Part shown: positions 3,558-6,586 of the stretch, piece after piece
Position numbering within the stretch: the first letter of the stretch is position 1
Layout: the number at the start of each line of letters is the position of its first letter
NCBI GenBank assembly: GCA_003663565.1
Contig: QMTT01000052.1
Span: 1-6,586, forward strand
Reading direction: 5' to 3'
Length of the DNA stretch: 6,586 nt
DNA from: Thermoplasmata archaeon
GTDB taxonomy: Archaea; Thermoplasmatota; B47-G6; B47-G6B; 47-G6
Made by a program: the position numbers and the translations under genes
Notes under the pieces: model-generated
Database searches by the model: none
The model's input: only the letters and a program-made list of their open reading frames with translations
What the model was told of the DNA's origin: nothing

Positions 3558-3956
3558 ATGAGGGTAAACGGAGTGGACAAAAAGAAATTGTTCCTTGAGG
3601 CTTATCGCAAGTCTTTTGGGAACATTTCGGCTGCTTGCCGGGCTGTGGGTATTCGCTCAAGGACGACTGTCTATAAGTGGATGAAGAGGAATAAGCGGTT
3701 TAAGAAGGCGTTGGACGAGATTGATCAGTCGTTTGTTGAGTTTGTGGAGAGCAAGTTGTTTCAGAAGATAAGCGAGGGGAATTTGCAGGCGATTAAGTTC
3801 TTTCTTATCAACCGGGCGCCAGACAGATGGCGGGATGGTTCGGTTATGATTCAAAATATCGTCCAGAATCAGATTAAGGGGGGTGAGATTGACGATTCTG
3901 ACCGAGAATTACAAGAGGACTTGCTCGGGCAGTTGCGAGAGAGATTCGGTTTTTAA
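3558..3956 (+). CDS. terS: Terminase small subunit (phBC6A51-like HTH)
   Basis: Encodes 132 residues from ATG 3558. TerS oligomers recognise the packaging site on the viral genome and hand it to TerL. The N-terminal part is a helix-turn-helix typical of this group: KLFLEAYRKSFGNISAACRAVGI (about 10-32), then TTVYKWMKRNKRFKKALDEIDQSF. The middle KLFQKISEGNLQAIKFFLINRAPDRW (67-91) is the usual sequence after the HTH in phBC6A51-type small terminases. The C-terminal acidic segment (GGEIDDSDRELQEDLLGQLRERF) would contact TerL. GGAG (3549-3552) supports ATG 3558, but the predicted promoter would favour GTG 3573. A longer frame from GTG 3531 would start inside the promoter repeats and is rejected. 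terL follows directly. Confidence 0.9.
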   Translation: MRVNGVDKKKLFLEAYRKSFGNISAACRAVGIRSRTTVYKWMKRNKRFKKALDEIDQSFVEFVESKLFQKISEGNLQAIKFFLINRAPDRWRDGSVMIQNIVQNQIKGGEIDDSDRELQEDLLGQLRERFGF

Positions 3957-3966
3957 GGTTTCGTTT

Positions 3967-5289
3967 GTGCATTTCTTGTTTGGGGTGTTCTCCATCGGCG
4001 TTAAGCGTGTTGATGGAGATTTTTTATTTGGGGATCATCTGGTTGAGTGGGCTTACCGATTGCAGAGGTTCAATCGCACGGCTACGGTTTCGGCAAGGTT
4101 TCATCTTAAAACGACCGTTGCGCTGGCCTACCTTGCTTGGCAGTTATATCGCAACGATAGGGCCTATAACGATTGGCTGTATATGGCTTATAAGTCTGAT
4201 CTTGCGGGGAAGCAGTTAAAGAGGTTGAAGCGGTATCTTGAGGCGAATCCTTACTTTTCCCGATTCAAATCGTTGACTGAGGCGGAGGGGATTATTCGGA
4301 TGGTTGACGAGCAGGGGAGGGAATTTATCGTTGAGCCTGCGGGTGTTTTGGCCTTTAAGAGGGGCCAGCACCCGGTTGGAATTATCTGTGATGACATCTT
4401 AAAGGATCCTGAGAACAGGCTTAATCTAACTCAGATTGAGAAGATTAATCGGATTTTCTTGGAAGAGGTGGAAAGTATGCCTAAGGAGGAGTTGCATTTA
4501 TTTGGCACTCCTCAAGATGAACGGGATTTATTTGGTCTGTTGAAGGGTGTGAAGGAGTATGATTTGCGGGTGTATCCTGCTGTTTTGAATTGGGATGAGA
4601 AAAGGGTGCTTTGGCCGGAAAAGTGGAGTTGGGACTCTTTGATGGAGAAGAAACGAATAATCGGGGATAAGGCGTTTAACAAGGAATTCTTATGTCGGCC
4701 GGTTCGGAGTGAGGAGGGCTTCTTTTCTGTTGAGCAGATTGATAGTGCGATTGACCGGACTTTACGGAATTACAACATCTTCAGGGACACATACGATCTG
4801 GAGGGGGATTGTTTCTGTGGTTGGGATTTGGGTAAAAAGAGGCATCCGAGCCACTTTGTTGTTTTCAGGTATGACTACAAGCGGGATGTGCTGGAGCAGG
4901 TGCATAGTAAGTGGTTTGACGGGGTGGATTACAACGATCAGTTGGCGTATGTGAAGATGGCAATGGAGTTCTTTGGGGTGTTAAACGGCAAATACGATAA
5001 TACTCGTGCGGAGTTGGAGGGGTTTGCTGAGAGGGGTGAGGTGCCGGAGGGGTTGGAAGGAGCAGTGTTGACTGGGAAGTTTAGGTGGGAGATCGCAAGC
5101 GTGATGGATAGGTTGTTCTCGGAAGGGAAGGTTAGGTTGTTGAATGATAGCAGGCAGAGGGGGTCGCTATTGAGTATGGATAACGATTTGAATTCACCTG
5201 AGACGATAGAAGGACACGGGGATGCTTTCTGGTCTATTGGGCTTGCGTGTAAGAGTTTTGAAGAGGGAGCGAGGGCTTTCGTGTATTGA
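3967..5289 (+). CDS. terL: Terminase large subunit (ATPase and nuclease)
   Basis: TerL is the packaging motor: an N-terminal ATPase drives DNA into the prohead and a C-terminal RNase H-like nuclease cuts the concatemer. Counting from GTG 3967 (440 residues), the P-loop is SARFHLKTT with K48, a form lacking the usual second glycine. Walker B is VGIICDDI (D142, D143), the coupling motif is LFGTP (180-182), and the nuclease acidic residues are D287 (GWDLG), E349 (DNTRAELEGF) and D419 (EGHGDAFWSIGLA). All modules expected of a working enzyme are present. The start is uncertain. The frame is open from 3883, TTG 3889 has a strong AAGGGGGG upstream, and GTG 3967 has only AAGG at 8 bp. I prefer 3967 because residues encoded before it, inside terS, do not look protein-like. 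Confidence 0.93.
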   Translation: MHFLFGVFSIGVKRVDGDFLFGDHLVEWAYRLQRFNRTATVSARFHLKTTVALAYLAWQLYRNDRAYNDWLYMAYKSDLAGKQLKRLKRYLEANPYFSRFKSLTEAEGIIRMVDEQGREFIVEPAGVLAFKRGQHPVGIICDDILKDPENRLNLTQIEKINRIFLEEVESMPKEELHLFGTPQDERDLFGLLKGVKEYDLRVYPAVLNWDEKRVLWPEKWSWDSLMEKKRIIGDKAFNKEFLCRPVRSEEGFFSVEQIDSAIDRTLRNYNIFRDTYDLEGDCFCGWDLGKKRHPSHFVVFRYDYKRDVLEQVHSKWFDGVDYNDQLAYVKMAMEFFGVLNGKYDNTRAELEGFAERGEVPEGLEGAVLTGKFRWEIASVMDRLFSEGKVRLLNDSRQRGSLLSMDNDLNSPETIEGHGDAFWSIGLACKSFEEGARAFVY

Positions 5290-5299
5290 GGGGGTATAG

Positions 5300-6586
5300 A
5301 TGGGGTTGGTTGATTGGGTTTTGGGTAAATTGGGATTGGTGAGGAAAAAGAGTTGGGAGCAGTTATGGGCGTCTGTGATGGAGGATAAAGTTTTGTTTGG
5401 AGGTGTGTCTCCTCGCCAGCCTTATCGTCAGGTGAGCAATGTCTATAAGGCTATCAAGGCGATTGCGGATAATGTTCCGCAGGCGGAGATCGTGTTAAAG
5501 AACTGGCAAACTGGCGAACCTGCAGAGGATTCGGATCTTGAGAGACTGCTGGAGAATCCGAATCCATTTATGTCCCGGTCGGATTTCTTGCAGGCGGTGG
5601 TGGGGTTCTATGCGTTATACGGGGAGGCGTTTATCGTTAAGGATATGGACACGGTAGGGCAGGCGACGGGGAAGAAGTTGCCTTATGGCTTGTATGTGTT
5701 TAATCCGAGCAAGTTCGAGCCTATCGTTGAGGGCAACGGCGACAAAAAGGAGTTAAAGGGATGGCGGTTCGGGAATACGAGTTTTGGTTTGCAGGAGGTT
5801 ATTCACTTGCGGGACTTCAATCCCTACGATGAGGTTAGGGGGTTGTCTCCTCTGGAGCCTGCGGGGTTGAACATAGATGTGGATTACGCTGCTTTGCTTT
5901 ACAACCGTGCGTTCTTTGAGAACGACGCAACGCCGGGGCTGGCGTTGGCGACTGACCAGAAACTTAACGAACAGATTGTTGAGCGGATCAGGAAGAAGTG
6001 GGAGGCGAGGCACAAGGGCGTGGGAAAGGCGTTCAGGGTGGCGATTCTGGAGGCCGGGCTTAAGCCGGTTACTCTGTCGTATTCGCACAAGGATATGGAC
6101 TTTATTGAACAGAGGCGGTATGCGAGGGAGGAGATTTTAGGGATTTGGCGGGTGCCAAAGGCGTTGTTCAACATCACTGAGGATTTGAATTATGCGACTT
6201 TTATGGGGCAGATGAAGATATTCTGGCTTTATACGATTGCCCCTATTTTGCGAAAGGTTGAGGATGCTTTGAATAGGGGGTTGGTTTATCCGTATAACAA
6301 CCGAATCTATCTTGAGTTTGATTATTCTAATGTGCCGGCATTTCAGGAGGACTTTAAAGAGAAGGTTGAAGTGGCAAAGGTTCTGTTTGAGATGGGCTTT
6401 ACTGCGAATGAGATTAACGAGAGGCTTGGGCTTGGGTTTGAGAATAAGCCTTGGCGGGATGAGTGGTGGATACCGGTTACTCTGCTTCCTGCGGGGAGTT
6501 CGGGGAATGATTCTGGCGGGTCGGATGGGAAGAGCGTGGATAAGAGCGTAAAAACCGATAGGGAGGCTCTTGACGATTTGAAGCGT
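5300..6586 (+). CDS. HK97-type portal protein, C-terminus cut by window edge
   Basis: ATG 5300 lies 10 bp after the terL stop, with GAGGGGG just upstream. The frame stays open to the window end, giving 429 residues. The portal forms the dodecameric ring at one prohead vertex through which DNA enters and leaves and to which the tail attaches. Family signatures are clear: NVYKAIKAIADNVPQAEI (47-64), LLENPNPFMSRSDFL (83-95), YALYGEAFIVKD, the VIHLRDFNPYDEVRGLSPLEPA block (167-188), and DMDFIEQRRYAREEILGIWRVPKALFNI (265-292), which is the Phage_portal signature with its VP motif. After about 395 the sequence turns Gly/Ser/Asp-rich (SSGNDSGGSDGKS), as is usual near portal C-termini. Usual lengths of 400-500 residues suggest only a small part is missing. 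A protease or capsid gene would be expected next. Confidence 0.95.
   Translation, partial: MGLVDWVLGKLGLVRKKSWEQLWASVMEDKVLFGGVSPRQPYRQVSNVYKAIKAIADNVPQAEIVLKNWQTGEPAEDSDLERLLENPNPFMSRSDFLQAVVGFYALYGEAFIVKDMDTVGQATGKKLPYGLYVFNPSKFEPIVEGNGDKKELKGWRFGNTSFGLQEVIHLRDFNPYDEVRGLSPLEPAGLNIDVDYAALLYNRAFFENDATPGLALATDQKLNEQIVERIRKKWEARHKGVGKAFRVAILEAGLKPVTLSYSHKDMDFIEQRRYAREEILGIWRVPKALFNITEDLNYATFMGQMKIFWLYTIAPILRKVEDALNRGLVYPYNNRIYLEFDYSNVPAFQEDFKEKVEVAKVLFEMGFTANEINERLGLGFENKPWRDEWWIPVTLLPAGSSGNDSGGSDGKSVDKSVKTDREALDDLKR

Noticed and set aside
1..6586. tRNA, CRISPR array, insertion sequence or integrase attachment site
   Set aside because: I looked for cloverleaf-like arms, regular repeat-spacer arrays, terminal inverted repeats with transposase motifs, and integrase genes, and saw none.

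Overview
The window is a stretch of a tailed double-stranded DNA virus (Caudoviricetes) or a prophage of one. The evidence is the gene content: a winged-helix replication initiator, a RusA-type Holliday junction resolvase, a string of very small proteins, then small terminase, large terminase and an HK97-type portal protein. All genes read on the + strand, most overlap their neighbour by a few bases, and most have strong purine-rich Shine-Dalgarno sites. Promoter-like sites are of the bacterial sigma-70 kind, so the host is probably a bacterium, but nothing in the window identifies which one.

Layout. Bases 1-227 hold the C-terminal end of an early gene, perhaps a phage exonuclease-type protein. 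Bases 208-412 are a non-coding control region: a promoter with a perfect TATAAT box, a predicted RNA of about 108 nt with two interleaved long stems and pyrimidine-rich unpaired stretches, a terminator, and then a second long hairpin. Bases 461-1303 encode the replication initiator. Inside it (785-941) lies what looks like the replication origin: four iterons at exactly 23-bp pitch, an AT-rich tract and a 10-bp inverted repeat. Bases 1290-2423 carry two unknown proteins and RusA. Bases 2476-3391 carry five or six tiny genes, including two with cysteine-pair (zinc-ribbon-like) motifs and one with a membrane segment. Bases 3392-3557 are an untranslated regulatory gap with two sets of tandem repeats at about two-turn spacing and a sigma-70-like promoter. 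From 3558 to the window end comes the packaging/head module: terS, terL and portal, the last cut by the window edge.

How it fits together. The initiator would bind the iterons in its own gene (the lambda O arrangement) and open the AT-rich tract. RusA would resolve branched replication or recombination intermediates before packaging. TerS and TerL would recognise and pump DNA through the portal into the prohead. The early and late blocks appear separately controlled: the early block follows the terminator and hairpin region at 279-412, and the late block starts at the promoter and repeats before terS. The most novel items are the structured RNA locus, the in-gene iteron origin and the tandem operators at the late promoter.
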